Shown: positions 21,212 through 29,880, counted from the first letter of the stretch. The stretch is DNA of 64,000 bases from Fimbriiglobus sp. (GCA_022841795.1 JALHQU010000004.1:21724-85723), one strand, 5' to 3'. The notes: generated by a model from the sequence alone, not told the origin. Program-made: numbers and translations.

Positions 21212-22546
21212 TTAATTCTGCTTCGCGGCCTCCATCTCGTCCCACACCTGCTTCAGCCGGTACTTCCCGACGTTCACGACCTGCTGAACCACGTCGCACG
21301 AGACGCACCGCAGGCCGAGCCGGAGGCAGCAGGCGGCGGTCGTGAACCCGCCGCCGAACGGGTCAACGACGAGTTCCCCCGGCTCGGTCAGGGCCTTCAG
21401 CCATTGCGTCGTCTCGGCCTCCGTCCTCTGCCAGTCATGATGATCTTTCGGCTCCCTGCCGGTGCGGATCACGTCCCCGTAGTGAACCGGCCTCGGGGCC
21501 GGCTCGCCCTTCGTGAACAAAAGGATCGGCTGGTAACACACCTTGAACCCGCCGATCACCCGCCCGTGGCCGGCGTCGTTGTTGACCACGATCAGCCGGC
21601 GGGGCTTCGAGAACCCGACTAACTTCTCCCGGAGCACGTCCTTCGCGTCGTCCTCGAACTCGGTGCCGGGGTAAACCCCGAGAACGCCGCCGGGCTTCAG
21701 CCACTCCCCGGCGAACGCGGCCAGGTGGGGGTAGACGCCGAGGGCCAAGGCGTTCCACGGCGGGTCGGCCCACACCAGCGACACGTCGCCGGGTTGATAG
21801 CCGAGGCCACGGAGCTTCCCGTCGAGTTCCCGGAAGTCGAAGTGGAACAGTTGGACGTTCTCCGGGCAGGCCGTCCCGGCACCGAGGCGGGCCATGCCCT
21901 CGCGTCGTTGGTCGGCCACCTTCTGCCGCAACATACGAGGCGAGTGCCCCTTCGCGTCGATGTCTGTTGCGTCGATCAGGAGACGTGCGTTTTTCTTCGC
22001 CTCGGAGCGGTTGTGGGAGAGGACGATGGGCAGGCCCTTGGTCTGACCCCGGCCACCGAGGGCGAGAAACTGGTGAATCTCACCGGTTTCTTCCAGTTCG
22101 CTCCGCTGCCCCTGGACGGTGTTCTTATCCACCCCGATGAGCCGGGCGATCTCCCGGTTCGACCAGTGCGGAGTGATCCGCAACTGGTGTTTGATCGCCT
22201 CCTGCCGCTCGTCGCGGGTGGCGAGGCCCCCGTCGCAGTACCGCCAGAGGCGGATCAGCCCCTCGACCTCGGCCCGGCTGAAGCGGTCGTCCAGCCGCAC
22301 CTGGAGGATGTGCTGGGCCGGCTTGCGGACGGCCCGGAACGCCCGGTAGTCGTCGTGGCCGTAGACGACCCGTCCAAGTTCATCGACGACAATCCGCCCC
22401 GCCCAGGTGCCGGCGACGATGGCGTCCTTAATCGCGGCGAGTCGTTCGGGCGGGGCCGGTGGAAGGATGTTCCAGAACGTGAACCGGTCGTCGTCCAGGT
22501 CGAAGTCGAGCAGGTCGTGAAAGCGGTCGCCGGTCTTGTCAAGCAT
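21212..22546 (-). CDS. ParB-like DNA methyltransferase fusion (copy 2)
   Basis: 444 residues from the ATG at 22546, preceded by GGAGGG; an open extension to 22705 has no ribosome site. The N-terminal third is ParB-like (PPERLAAIKDAIVAGTWAG, VYGHDDYRAFRA) and includes an HTH, WSNREIARLIGVDKNTVQGQ. The methylase part has ADPPW near 258 (motif IV), WLKPGGVLGVYPGTE, and DPFGGGFTTAACCLRLGLRC near 410 (motif I), again beta-class order. It shares architecture with the downstream copy but is clearly diverged, so the pair may have different targets. The 172-base gap and same orientation suggest one transcript reading copy 2 then copy 1. Confidence 0.85.
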   Translation of the reverse strand: MLDKTGDRFHDLLDFDLDDDRFTFWNILPPAPPERLAAIKDAIVAGTWAGRIVVDELGRVVYGHDDYRAFRAVRKPAQHILQVRLDDRFSRAEVEGLIRLWRYCDGGLATRDERQEAIKHQLRITPHWSNREIARLIGVDKNTVQGQRSELEETGEIHQFLALGGRGQTKGLPIVLSHNRSEAKKNARLLIDATDIDAKGHSPRMLRQKVADQRREGMARLGAGTACPENVQLFHFDFRELDGKLRGLGYQPGDVSLVWADPPWNALALGVYPHLAAFAGEWLKPGGVLGVYPGTEFEDDAKDVLREKLVGFSKPRRLIVVNNDAGHGRVIGGFKVCYQPILLFTKGEPAPRPVHYGDVIRTGREPKDHHDWQRTEAETTQWLKALTEPGELVVDPFGGGFTTAACCLRLGLRCVSCDVVQQVVNVGKYRLKQVWDEMEAAKQN

Positions 22547-23084
22547 GATTGCACACCCTCCGCTCCACAGTGAGTGGTTCACAAGTCGCGGCAGGGAGGT
22601 GGACTGTGGAGTAGGAGCGTAAATCGTCCACAGCCCGGCCAGTGCCGAGTGCCTGTGGACACGCCCCCGTCGAAGAAGGGGAGAGGACGACTGAGCGGGG
22701 TTCACCGCGAACGGGTTGACGATCCCCGCACGACCGATGCCCTGACTACGCTTTCATCGCCACGGTGTCGTGACGGCCTTGCTCTGTTAGGGCAGGTGCG
22801 TCACTGCCCACCCTCCGGCTAAAGAGGGTGGCCTGTTGTGTCAACATTGTAGGGGAGAATCGCAAACCCGAATCGAACTTTTCCGGGTGATCGCGGCAGT
22901 GGTCCGCGACTCGGAAGGGGATGCGTCTGGCGTGGGCAAACCGCCGTGGAGCCGAATTTGCTCGGCCAACTCAAGCGATCAAATGTGCGATCCGCATCAC
23001 GGCGACAAACACATTCTTCGTCCGTGTCGCCGTAGGGCACTTTATGCCACCCATGCGGCGATCCCCTCGGACTCGCGGGTATGG
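22547..23084. other. Non-coding gap with two hairpins
   Basis: No credible gene is seen in these 538 bases. A hairpin CCACCCTC / GAGGGTGG (22808-22831) and a 9-base inverted repeat ACGGCGACA / TGTCGCCGT (22999-23033) are present. The second lies about 50 bases beyond the stop of the minus-strand gene that ends at 23085 and could terminate it. The segment nearest 22546 should hold the promoter of the methyltransferase pair, but no strong boxes were identified. Confidence 0.5.
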
Positions 23085-23903
23085 TCACGCTGCAAGCAGT
23101 TCCTCGACATCCACGTCTACGTCAGAGTCCTCGTCCCACCCATCCGTGGTCCAACTATCGCCTTCGTCCACGGCGTCGTCGCAGCGGAACGACCACGCCG
23201 GCCACATGAACAAGTCCACCGCCGGCCTTTCCGCCAGGTACACGTTCACGGTCAGAAGGGCGTCTCGGAGCCGAGGCTCTCCGGTCCCACGGGGCTTCGC
23301 GTCTATGCACTCGATGTGGGGCACGTCGGGGATGTTCATGACTTGCGGACACGGGCGGTGAAATGTGTACCCGCCGCCGGCCAGCACCTCGGCCCACAGG
23401 TCGCCGTCTTGTCCGAACCGGCAGTAACCGGCGACCGCCACGAGGCCGTCCCCCAAGAGATGATGGAGGCACCGGCCCTTCAGTTTGTAAAGTTCTCGCT
23501 TCCGCGTGGCGTTCTTCCCGGCCAAATCCCGCCGGCAGTCATCCCACCAGGCCGAGGCCCGCTCCCGAAGCCGTTTCGCGTGTCGGTTGATCGCCCAGAC
23601 CGCCGACAGGATCGGCACCAGAGCGGCGGGTCGTGTCACCCGTCGCTTGCCCGCCTCGACTTGATCGTCGCGGAAGACCTCCCAACAGCGATACCTTCCA
23701 CCGACTCGCCCCCCGATGACCGCGTGCGGTTCCTGTGCCGGTCGGACAATAAACCCCTGGCGTTGCCACTCGGTACGACTCACCGCTCGGTCCGCGTTGC
23801 GGACCAGCGTGTGCCCCTTCAGTTGGAGCGGCTCCCCGCCATACTGGTCGTCGGTCTTGTCGTCGAACCCGGCGGCGTATGCCGCCTTGAGTGTCTTGTA
23901 CAT
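23085..23903 (-). CDS. Hypothetical protein of the mobile element
   Basis: 272 residues from the ATG at 23903, preceded by GAGGA at a 7-base spacing; an upstream in-frame ATG at 23936 is also possible. The family was not recognised. The protein opens MYKTLKAAYAAGFDDKTDDQ, contains a basic helical centre (AINRHAKRLRERASAWWDD, GKNATRKRELYKLKGRCLHH) and ends in a very acidic tail (DEDSDVDVDVEELLAA). The basic core and acidic tail suggest nucleic-acid or protein binding, but no motif supports an enzyme. It stands alone between the methyltransferase pair and the RHH unit, on the same strand as both. Confidence 0.68.
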   Translation of the reverse strand: MYKTLKAAYAAGFDDKTDDQYGGEPLQLKGHTLVRNADRAVSRTEWQRQGFIVRPAQEPHAVIGGRVGGRYRCWEVFRDDQVEAGKRRVTRPAALVPILSAVWAINRHAKRLRERASAWWDDCRRDLAGKNATRKRELYKLKGRCLHHLLGDGLVAVAGYCRFGQDGDLWAEVLAGGGYTFHRPCPQVMNIPDVPHIECIDAKPRGTGEPRLRDALLTVNVYLAERPAVDLFMWPAWSFRCDDAVDEGDSWTTDGWDEDSDVDVDVEELLAA

Positions 23904-24189
23904 CGCGTAGTCCTCGCTTCGGTGGTTGTTATTCATGGGCCTCGGCTCACCCTCGTAGCCGGTGAGCCATTTGGCAAAGCAAGTTGAAAGGCCGAGAAGG
24001 CGTCCTTCCCGTCAAATTGCGTGGAGTACATCGTCAGGAGCGACCGAAATCTTCTCGACCTGCCAAGATTTTCTTCCGATGACGGACTCAGGGTGGGTGA
24101 CTCGGCACCGGCGGTGGAAGCGGCGAATGTTTCCGACGGAAACGTCGAGAGGTGAGTGAGCGACTCGGGGACGTATCGCAGCGGTCAGG

Positions 24190-24852
24190 TTAAGCGGCTA
24201 ATGTGAAGTCGTCATGGAGTCGGACTTGCTCGGCCAGGTCTGGGTGGATGTGGGCTTCGGCACCGGACCAGAGGTCGCAAACCCGGTCCTCGACCCGCCA
24301 CGGCTTGGGCGTCAGTCTGGCCCGGTAACACTTCTGCTCGCCGCACAGGGCGGCGTACTTCGGGTCGGCGTCGAGGAACCGCATCAGCCGCTCGGCCTGC
24401 CAGCCGTCAACGGCCCAAGCGAACGGGCGGCTCGTGCAAACCACTCGACAGCCTGCGAATGTGCGATACACACGAAACTGTTCCTTGGCGAAGGCCGTGC
24501 CCGATTCCCCGTCGAGCAGGTGCAGTTGTGCGAGGGCTTCCAGGACGGGGTGGATGTCGGTCGGCCCCGCCCACTGCGACAGCCGGCGGTCCCCGAAGTC
24601 CACGTCCGCGATCAGCAGGTTCTTCGAGTTCAGGACGACGGCGTTGTACCCGTTCACGGTGCAGTGGGCCTCGTCCGCGAGGTCGTACAGCCCGAGGGTG
24701 GACACGACCGGCTCCAACTCGTTCCCCTGATACGGTGCCAGCAGGTCCGGCCTCACCCGTATTCCCGTGACGTACTCGTCCTCGTCCGGCAGGTACACAT
24801 TCATCCGGCGGTAGTCCTCGGCTCGGGCGAGGAGTTCTTCCTTGCGATTCAT
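24190..24852 (-). CDS. DxD-motif hypothetical protein coupled to an RHH protein
   Basis: 220 residues; the ATG at 24852 overlaps the stop of the RHH gene (ATGA). Recognisable blocks are NAVVLNSKNLLIADVDFGD (an internal DxD), FRVYRTFAGCRVVCTSRPF, DPKYAALCGEQKCYRARLTP and KPWRVEDRV. The same arrangement (D-x-D strand, YRT-x-G-x-R strand, RARLTPKPW) occurs in uncharacterised proteins that I recall from planctomycete and actinobacterial accessory DNA. The DxD followed by an aromatic/basic strand is reminiscent of archaeo-eukaryotic primase folds, but this is weak inference. Translational coupling to a small DNA-binding protein suggests a regulator-effector or replication pair. Confidence 0.72.
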   Translation of the reverse strand: MNRKEELLARAEDYRRMNVYLPDEDEYVTGIRVRPDLLAPYQGNELEPVVSTLGLYDLADEAHCTVNGYNAVVLNSKNLLIADVDFGDRRLSQWAGPTDIHPVLEALAQLHLLDGESGTAFAKEQFRVYRTFAGCRVVCTSRPFAWAVDGWQAERLMRFLDADPKYAALCGEQKCYRARLTPKPWRVEDRVCDLWSGAEAHIHPDLAEQVRLHDDFTLAA

Positions 24853-25076
24853 TCTTGGCTTCCTTTTTGTTGTTGAACGACGTGCTCCCCCAACTGCCGA
24901 GCGTACTCCGCGTGCAGGTCGCCGTGGGTCTGGCGGGCGTACTCTTCGAGTGAGATGGCGAGGACGGCGGACTTGGTTCGCCGCTCGCGGCGGGCGATCT
25001 CTTCGACCACCCAATCCAGGGCGAGCGGGGCACGCAAATAGATCGGGACGGTGACGTGTGACGGACTCGGCTTCAT
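24849..25076 (-). CDS. Ribbon-helix-helix-type small regulator
   Basis: 75 residues from the ATG at 25076, preceded by GGAGAG; longer open frames to 25220 run through AT-rich promoter DNA. The sequence HVTVPIYLRAPLALDWVVEE, then RRERRTKSAVLAISLEEYARQ, fits a beta strand followed by two helices of RHH/CopG-type DNA binders. It is co-translated with the next gene through an ATGA overlap. Divergent to it, 158 bases away, starts the primase-like gene, so it is well placed to repress both directions from the shared AT-rich gap. Confidence 0.72.
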   Translation of the reverse strand: MKPSPSHVTVPIYLRAPLALDWVVEEIARRERRTKSAVLAISLEEYARQTHGDLHAEYARQLGEHVVQQQKGSQE

Positions 25077-25234
25077 GGCTCTCCAGGTGGTAGAAAACTC
25101 GTCATAGTACATATCGACCCAGACACGATTTCTCATCAAAACTCTCGTCGTCATTAGACAAAAATTCTTGCCCAGACGATATATCTTTACAGCCAGTCGC
25201 CGCATCAATACCGACTCCACTTATGTGAGACTAC
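25077..25234. promoter_or_regulatory. AT-rich divergent promoter region
   Basis: This 158-base gap separates the RHH unit (minus) from the primase-like gene (plus). It is much richer in A+T than its surroundings (for example the stretch around 25115-25190 with TCATTAGACAAAAATTCTTG and ATATATCTTTA), as expected for divergent promoters and an operator. Exact boxes were not assigned with confidence. It could also include an origin for the element. Confidence 0.45.
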
Positions 25235-27079
25235 ATGATGATCGAATTTGACGAGTCTGACGAATCCATCCTGTCCGACATGGACGGCCCCGAATGGCAA
25301 GGGTGTTGGCCGTTCACCCATGAGTTCCCCGCCTGGAAGTACGTCCCCACGCACCTGAAATCCGTTTCCGGTTGGAAGGCGGCGGATCGCAAGTTGCGAA
25401 AGGGGGCGGCATCACGCGGCGTCGTCCAAGTCCCCCTGTCGCGGGGCGGCTCGGTCCAGTTGTACGCACTGGAAGACACGGTGCCGTACACGCCGACCCT
25501 CCGCACCCTCGCCGTCCGTGCGTTCCACGCCTGGTTCGTGTCCGGGGCCGACCGCCAGAAGCACATCCGCTGGGGTGACGCCAAGCGGGGCTGGTTCGAC
25601 TGCTGCGGCAGGCTCCGGGCCGAAGACGTCGGGCGACACGTCCGAGGGCGGGACGTTGTGGGCGTGTTCGGGGGCGAACGCACCCGCTTCCGGGCCATCG
25701 ACCTCGACCTGCACGGGGGCTGCCCGGACCTGTTCCTGGAGCGGTTCCGCGTCCTCCAGACGGCCTTCCACGGGCGGGACGGGTGGCACTACCAGATCGC
25801 GGACGAGAACGCCAACGGGGTTCACTTGGTTCAGGTGTTTGCCGAGCCGGCACACCTCGACGCCTGCACCCGAGAACTTCGGGCCACGCTCGAAACCCTC
25901 GACCGCCGGCACCCCGGCCTCGGCCTTGCCCGGCTGGAAGTTTACCCCACCAAGAACCACGGGTTCCGACTCCCCCTCTGCCGGGGACGGTCGATGCTCA
26001 CCGACCGCCCGACGACCGACGTGGTGGAGTACGCCAAGTGGCTGCTGAAGCCCGGCGACTACATGCCGGCGGACGAGGTGTACGAGTACCTGCGGTCCCG
26101 TCTGGAGCCTCGAACGGCAAAGACTGCCGCTCCGGCCCACGCACAATCAACCGGGCCGTCTGTATTGTTGCGTGGAAAGTACCGGGAGGGCCTGATCGAC
26201 TTCTGGAACGGGAAGACCGCCTTCAACCTGAATCTGGCGTTGGTGTTGACCGCCCGGCTGTTGCCCTACGAGGTGGACGAGGGGCGGGCGGTTGAGGTGC
26301 TGGAGGGTTACTGCGACGAGTTGCCGGACAAGTCGTTCAGCCACCGGCTCACCCACAACCGCCCGAAGGTCAGCGAGTTCATCCGCTGGGTAGTGAAGAC
26401 GGCCTACAACGGGAACGGCGGGCAGGCCGACCCGACGGCCTCAGCGGCCAAGCTGGCGGCAGTCCACGACGCCTTCGCACGGGGCGGTTTTCGCATCAGC
26501 GACAAGACGACGTGGACCCGTGGTGCGGTTCCGCCGTTCCGGTGGTCGGAGGCCGAGTCGGATCGAATCCGAACGCAAGTCGTCCCGGTCCTGGTGTGTG
26601 ATGAGCCGACCGCGAGCGAGGCCGTGCGACGGTTCCTGTCGTTCGTTCACCGGCACCGGCAGAACGAGATTGCGATGACGGCGATCCCGACCATCCTCGC
26701 CGGATTGAAGATCAACTGGTGCCAGGACAAGCAGGGCCGCAGCAAGAAGCTGACCGCCTTCGTCAAGACGCTGCGGTCGCTCGGCTGGCTGCACATCGCG
26801 GTCCATCACAGCTATGGGGTCAACGGCGAGAAGGGGCGTGCCCGGCGGTACGCGGTCGGCCTGGCGGTGGCGTCCAAGTTTGCCTCCGGGGCCAGGGAAC
26901 GGGACTGCGATCTGCGTCTCGATCTTCTCTCTCCCCCTCTGGGGGGCCTTCTATCTTGTTTAGTGGGTAATCCCACTGAGAATCAAACAGCGAAAGCCGC
27001 TTTTTCCGAGTTTAACGAATTCGAGAACGGGATTCACAATACTGTCGAGTGCGAGGAGAGCTTGTCGTGTGCGGCCTGA
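25235..27079 (+). CDS. Putative primase-like (archaeo-eukaryotic primase fold) protein
   Basis: 614 residues; the family is not firmly recognised. Residues about 130-265 show a motif order like archaeo-eukaryotic primases: a DxD strand (TRFRAIDLDLHGG), a later NGVHLVQVFAEP with a His-containing strand, and ARLEVYPTKNHGFRLPLCRG. The next region (LIDFWNGKTAFNLNLALVLTARLL, LEGYCDELPDKSFSHRLTHN) is helical and could be a primase C-terminal or HTH domain. The C-terminus becomes less G+C rich after about 26930. It is a single gene divergent from the RHH unit. A replication-primase or PrimPol role for the mobile element is inference; a TOTE-like conflict role is an alternative. Confidence 0.7.
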   Translation: MMIEFDESDESILSDMDGPEWQGCWPFTHEFPAWKYVPTHLKSVSGWKAADRKLRKGAASRGVVQVPLSRGGSVQLYALEDTVPYTPTLRTLAVRAFHAWFVSGADRQKHIRWGDAKRGWFDCCGRLRAEDVGRHVRGRDVVGVFGGERTRFRAIDLDLHGGCPDLFLERFRVLQTAFHGRDGWHYQIADENANGVHLVQVFAEPAHLDACTRELRATLETLDRRHPGLGLARLEVYPTKNHGFRLPLCRGRSMLTDRPTTDVVEYAKWLLKPGDYMPADEVYEYLRSRLEPRTAKTAAPAHAQSTGPSVLLRGKYREGLIDFWNGKTAFNLNLALVLTARLLPYEVDEGRAVEVLEGYCDELPDKSFSHRLTHNRPKVSEFIRWVVKTAYNGNGGQADPTASAAKLAAVHDAFARGGFRISDKTTWTRGAVPPFRWSEAESDRIRTQVVPVLVCDEPTASEAVRRFLSFVHRHRQNEIAMTAIPTILAGLKINWCQDKQGRSKKLTAFVKTLRSLGWLHIAVHHSYGVNGEKGRARRYAVGLAVASKFASGARERDCDLRLDLLSPPLGGLLSCLVGNPTENQTAKAAFSEFNEFENGIHNTVECEESLSCAA

Positions 27080-27966
27080 GTGTTGAGTCGATCCGGCTTG
27101 TTGCCGGAGTCTGCTCCGTTGGACGGAGAACAACAATTTACTGCCGTCGTTTTTCGGACTCTGTGACTTGTCGAAGGTGTCACCCGGCAGGACTGTTCTT
27201 AAGCCACGGTCGAAGAGAAGCGTGGGAGACTATCGTGATCTTTCCCAAGGAATTTGTCGATAACTATATTGCTGATCTCGTTCAACTCATGACAGAAAAC
27301 ACTCAATAAGTACATGGTGCTGATATGGTCAAAATCGACGAATCATTTGGCTGGGCCGTTTTGCATGAACTCGCCAGGATACACCGCATACCACGCAAGA
27401 GAAGAATCAAGGGCGGAACATGGCAGAGACGAACGAAGGCCGAAGTGGCGAAGGATATTCGCCGCGTCTTGGGTCGAACTTTTCCCGACCGAATGCGACG
27501 GACCAATGAGGTGCTTCAGCGGCTCCGAACGCCACAAGTCGGCTTGTAAGCTGGGGGAACACCGACGGCGGGTTTTGGATCGAGTCTCATGCCGGTTGGT
27601 GGAGCAACCTGACGAGCCTCAACCCTGTGGGAAACGACGGCTTGCATTGCTGCGATTTTTCAAATCGACGTTCTCGGAAAGTCTCAACCTGTGTGACCCC
27701 ACCTCGGAGTCAGAACAAGGAAATTATGTAACGCAAAGACACGCGACCGTGCTCGATTCCACCAGGGTGCGGTAGGAACCGCGACTGCCAAAGGAATTGG
27801 GAAAAAGTATATTGGATTTTATTAAGAAACACGATTTGCCTTGTCACCATATGTCCAGACAGGTCGCAATGACGCTTGGAGTCGAACTTGCGACCTCACC
27901 CGTGCCTTAGACGCAGCACATCCCCGGAATCAGCGGCCTCGGGCGTTGCACACGACTCCGCTCTCC
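27080..27966. other. Mostly non-coding 0.9-kb gap
   Basis: Base composition here drops towards A+T. Apart from one possible 74-codon frame (27325-27549) nothing with convincing codon usage is seen. A short frame ending at 27309 (FPKEFVDNYIADLVQLMTE) lies 15 bases ahead of that gene and may be a remnant. The bases near 27872-27896 look like a tRNA T-loop on the minus strand but do not fold into a tRNA. Confidence 0.45.
27325..27549 (+). CDS. Small basic hypothetical protein (uncertain)
   Basis: This frame of 74 codons encodes a strongly basic helical protein (ARIHRIPRKRRIKGGTWQRR, then TKAEVAKDIRRVLGRTFPDR). It resembles small DNA-associated proteins, but there is no strong Shine-Dalgarno and no recognised family. 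It sits alone in a long sparsely coding gap. Chance occurrence is quite possible. Confidence 0.35.
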   Translation: MVKIDESFGWAVLHELARIHRIPRKRRIKGGTWQRRTKAEVAKDIRRVLGRTFPDRMRRTNEVLQRLRTPQVGL

Positions 27967-28797
27967 TCATGACCTTTCACCATCAGCAAGTTGCACAGGT
28001 CGGGCGTGACCCAGCGACGGCACCGACCAGTTGATCGGGATCGTATCCCACAACCGCAGGTGGCTGGGACGAAGTGGTGCCGGGAGTGTGTCCGCAAGCC
28101 ACGCCAGCGGTCTGTCTTCATTCACCTCAAACCGCCGCCGGCACCGCAGGCAGTAGCGGACGACCCTGCCAGACCGGAACGAGAGCATCCCCCTTTGCCA
28201 GCCGAACGACACGAGGACGAGTGGCACGTCGCAGTTCGGGCACTCGACCAGTTCCGCGAACCAGATCGCCTTGAGCACCCGCCAGGTAAGCCTCTCGGGA
28301 GGCGAACCCTCCCACTCGAAATTCGTGATCGAGGCCGAGGCGGCGTCGTGGTCGTCAACCTCCTCGGCCAGCCGCCGCTCGTACTTCGTCTCGTAAGCCA
28401 CCCAGGGGAATGTCAGTCCAACCGACTCTCCATGCAAAAGCACGTCCTGCCCGTCTTGGTGAACGGCGACCTTGCCCGTCTTCAAGTTCTCGAACACGAC
28501 TCCGGTGCCGGTTCGGTTCCAGCCGAACGACTTTGCCCACTTCCTCATGCCCGGTGTGGGTTCTCCCCAATGGCGAATGACGATCTGGGAGTTCGTGAGG
28601 ACGCGAACGAGGACCAGGCCACAACGCCGAAGCACGGCTCGGAGGCACCGCTCCGGGTCGTCGGGGCTGAGAACCAGTCGCTCGCGTGCTGGAGCCAGCA
28701 GGTCGTCGTCGCGGTGGTCGATGAGCCACTGTTGCGGGTCGTCGGTTTGCCAAGCTCGGTCTGAGGTGGTGTGCAGGAAGTAGAACGTCTGCGTCAT
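27967..28797 (-). CDS. Hypothetical protein with a zinc-ribbon-like C-terminal half
   Basis: 276 residues from the ATG at 28797, preceded by GGAGGG; an open extension to 28941 was discounted. The N-terminal half (FYFLHTTSDRAWQTDDPQQW, LRAVLRRCGLVLVRVLT) is of unknown fold. Near residues 190-245 a CPNCD pair and a YCLRCRRR pair, about 33 residues apart, form a likely zinc ribbon. The ending (AWLADTLPAPLRP) is neutral. It stands alone, convergent with nothing nearby, in the low-density part of the element. The ribbon suggests nucleic-acid or protein binding, but no enzyme motif is visible. Confidence 0.7.
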   Translation of the reverse strand: MTQTFYFLHTTSDRAWQTDDPQQWLIDHRDDDLLAPARERLVLSPDDPERCLRAVLRRCGLVLVRVLTNSQIVIRHWGEPTPGMRKWAKSFGWNRTGTGVVFENLKTGKVAVHQDGQDVLLHGESVGLTFPWVAYETKYERRLAEEVDDHDAASASITNFEWEGSPPERLTWRVLKAIWFAELVECPNCDVPLVLVSFGWQRGMLSFRSGRVVRYCLRCRRRFEVNEDRPLAWLADTLPAPLRPSHLRLWDTIPINWSVPSLGHARPVQLADGERS

Positions 28798-29117
28798 GGT
28801 GCCCTCCATCGTCGCCCCGTGCGGGGCCGCTGCGTTGCCACCTTGCTCATTTGCAGGTTGGCCGGGCGTCGTCGGGGCAGCCCCCTCGGCCTGTCTTGAT
28901 GTCACTGAACCGATTATTGCATCGGACAGGTGATTCGTCAAAGTCAGGAGGCGTCAACGTTCCGACCTGACCTCACGAACGAGTCGGGTGGCGGCTGCCG
29001 GCGGTTCCCGCCGACCCGGCCCGCCTCGACGCATGGGACTTCCGTTACCGCCCGCCCGTTGGCCTTACCGGACGGTCGGAGAACATCCTTCACGGCACCC
29101 AGACGGCTCGAACGTGC

Positions 29118-29411
29118 GTGCCGTGCGGCGGGCGTGGGGATGTGACCTGTGCAACTTGTGGCGGTGGCCGGGCCGTGTCCTGCCCGCGATGCCAAGCCAG
29201 GGGTACGGAGCCTTGTCGCCAGTGCGGGGGGCGGCTGGTATTAAGCGTGGACGACGCCATCCTCGACCAGCACGGGGGCACCGTCATGAAAACAGTGAAG
29301 GCCCTCGGCTGCGGCATGACCACAGCCGAGGTCGAGGAGATAATCTACCGGCTCGTGGGCGTGAAGGAGTCGCCCGAGTTCCGCATCGAGCATAACGACC
29401 TGCACTATTAA
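29118..29411 (+). CDS. DnaJ-type CxxCxGxG zinc-finger protein, 5' end probably missing
   Basis: The 97-residue frame from the GTG at 29118 begins inside a run of CxxC zinc motifs: CATCGGGRA, CPRCQARGT, CRQCGG, like the cysteine-rich domain of DnaJ. The C-terminus (MTTAEVEEIIYRLVGVKESP) looks genuine. In the same frame coding-like sequence continues upstream to 28971 (WDFRYRPPVG, LHGTQTARTCVPCG), where a TGA ends it; there is no ATG, GTG or TTG in that upstream part. The gene therefore looks 5'-truncated or uses an unusual start. A hairpin overlaps its stop codon (29409-29449). A chaperone role should not be assumed, since no J domain is present. Confidence 0.5.
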   Translation: MPCGGRGDVTCATCGGGRAVSCPRCQARGTEPCRQCGGRLVLSVDDAILDQHGGTVMKTVKALGCGMTTAEVEEIIYRLVGVKESPEFRIEHNDLHY

Positions 29412-29449
29412 CGATCCCCATTGCCAACGGGACGTGAAGGGGGTCGTTA
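29409..29449 (+). terminator. Hairpin overlapping the stop of the zinc-finger gene
   Basis: TAACGATCCCC pairs with GGGGGTCGTTA across a 19-base loop; the left arm begins at the gene's TAA codon. No T-run follows, so this is a stem-loop 3' end rather than a textbook rho-independent terminator. Confidence 0.45.
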
Positions 29450-29794
29450 GTGTGAGTATAAGACCGTGAAGACAGCGTTCTCCCAATTAACTCCCACTAA
29501 CATCGGCAACCATCTGCTATTTCAAGGCGTTCGCCGCTGAACGAGCAACTCGTCAAAAACGGACAATTCCTAAAACTCCGACCGACCAGTTCAGTGCCTT
29601 TGTTCACCGAAGCCGCCCCTCGCGGCGACCACCCCACAGGTTTGCCCGTGAAGTACCCATCTCGGCAGGCCGGCAGACTTAAGACTTAGCTGAGAAGCCG
29701 CCATCGGCCCGAAGCAGTGGCAGGACTTGCGATTACTTGCGAAGACCGTGATTTACGGCCTAAATGAAGCTCTGAAAAATGCCGTCAAAAAATA

Positions 29795-29824
29795 TTGACC
29801 GGATTTGTCGATATAGAATAAACT
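29795..29824 (+). promoter_or_regulatory. Candidate promoter of the small-gene run
   Basis: TTGACC at 29795-29800 and TAAACT at 29819-29824 are 18 bases apart within an A+T-rich tract. Other -10 choices exist (for example TAGAAT at 29814), so the exact boxes are uncertain. Transcription would serve the genes from 29881 to the terminator near 30938. Confidence 0.4.
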
Positions 29825-29829
29825 GATTC

Positions 29830-29858
29830 CGTAAACCTATATCCAGAAACGGTTTACG
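29830..29858 (+). promoter_or_regulatory. Candidate operator: inverted repeat CGTAAACC / GGTTTACG
   Basis: Two perfect 8-base arms (29830-29837 and 29851-29858), centred 21 bases apart or two helical turns, lie just downstream of the candidate promoter and 22 bases before the next start codon. This geometry is typical of a dimeric repressor site. Confidence 0.5.
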
Positions 29859-29880
29859 ACAAAAACACGGAGGGCGAGAC

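Larger units (their letters stand above)
29450..29880. other. Gap without genes, AT-rich promoter at its right end
   Basis: No gene is supported in these 431 bases. The right end (29780-29860) is strikingly A+T rich for this genome and holds a promoter and an inverted repeat annotated separately. Confidence 0.5.

Noticed and set aside
22836..23987. 383-codon plus-strand frame opposite the 23085-23903 gene
   Set aside because: Composition is that of an antisense shadow, and the minus-strand gene has a good ribosome site.
27049..27309. 86-codon plus frame overlapping the end of the primase-like gene
   Set aside because: It begins inside another gene, mixes Cys/Arg-rich shadow sequence with a short plausible tail, and lacks a ribosome site; noted only as a possible remnant.
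27860..27935. Possible tRNA on the minus strand (TTCGACT loop-like sequence near 27880)
   Set aside because: The five-base T-stem does not pair and no acceptor or D arm can be drawn; probably chance or a remnant.
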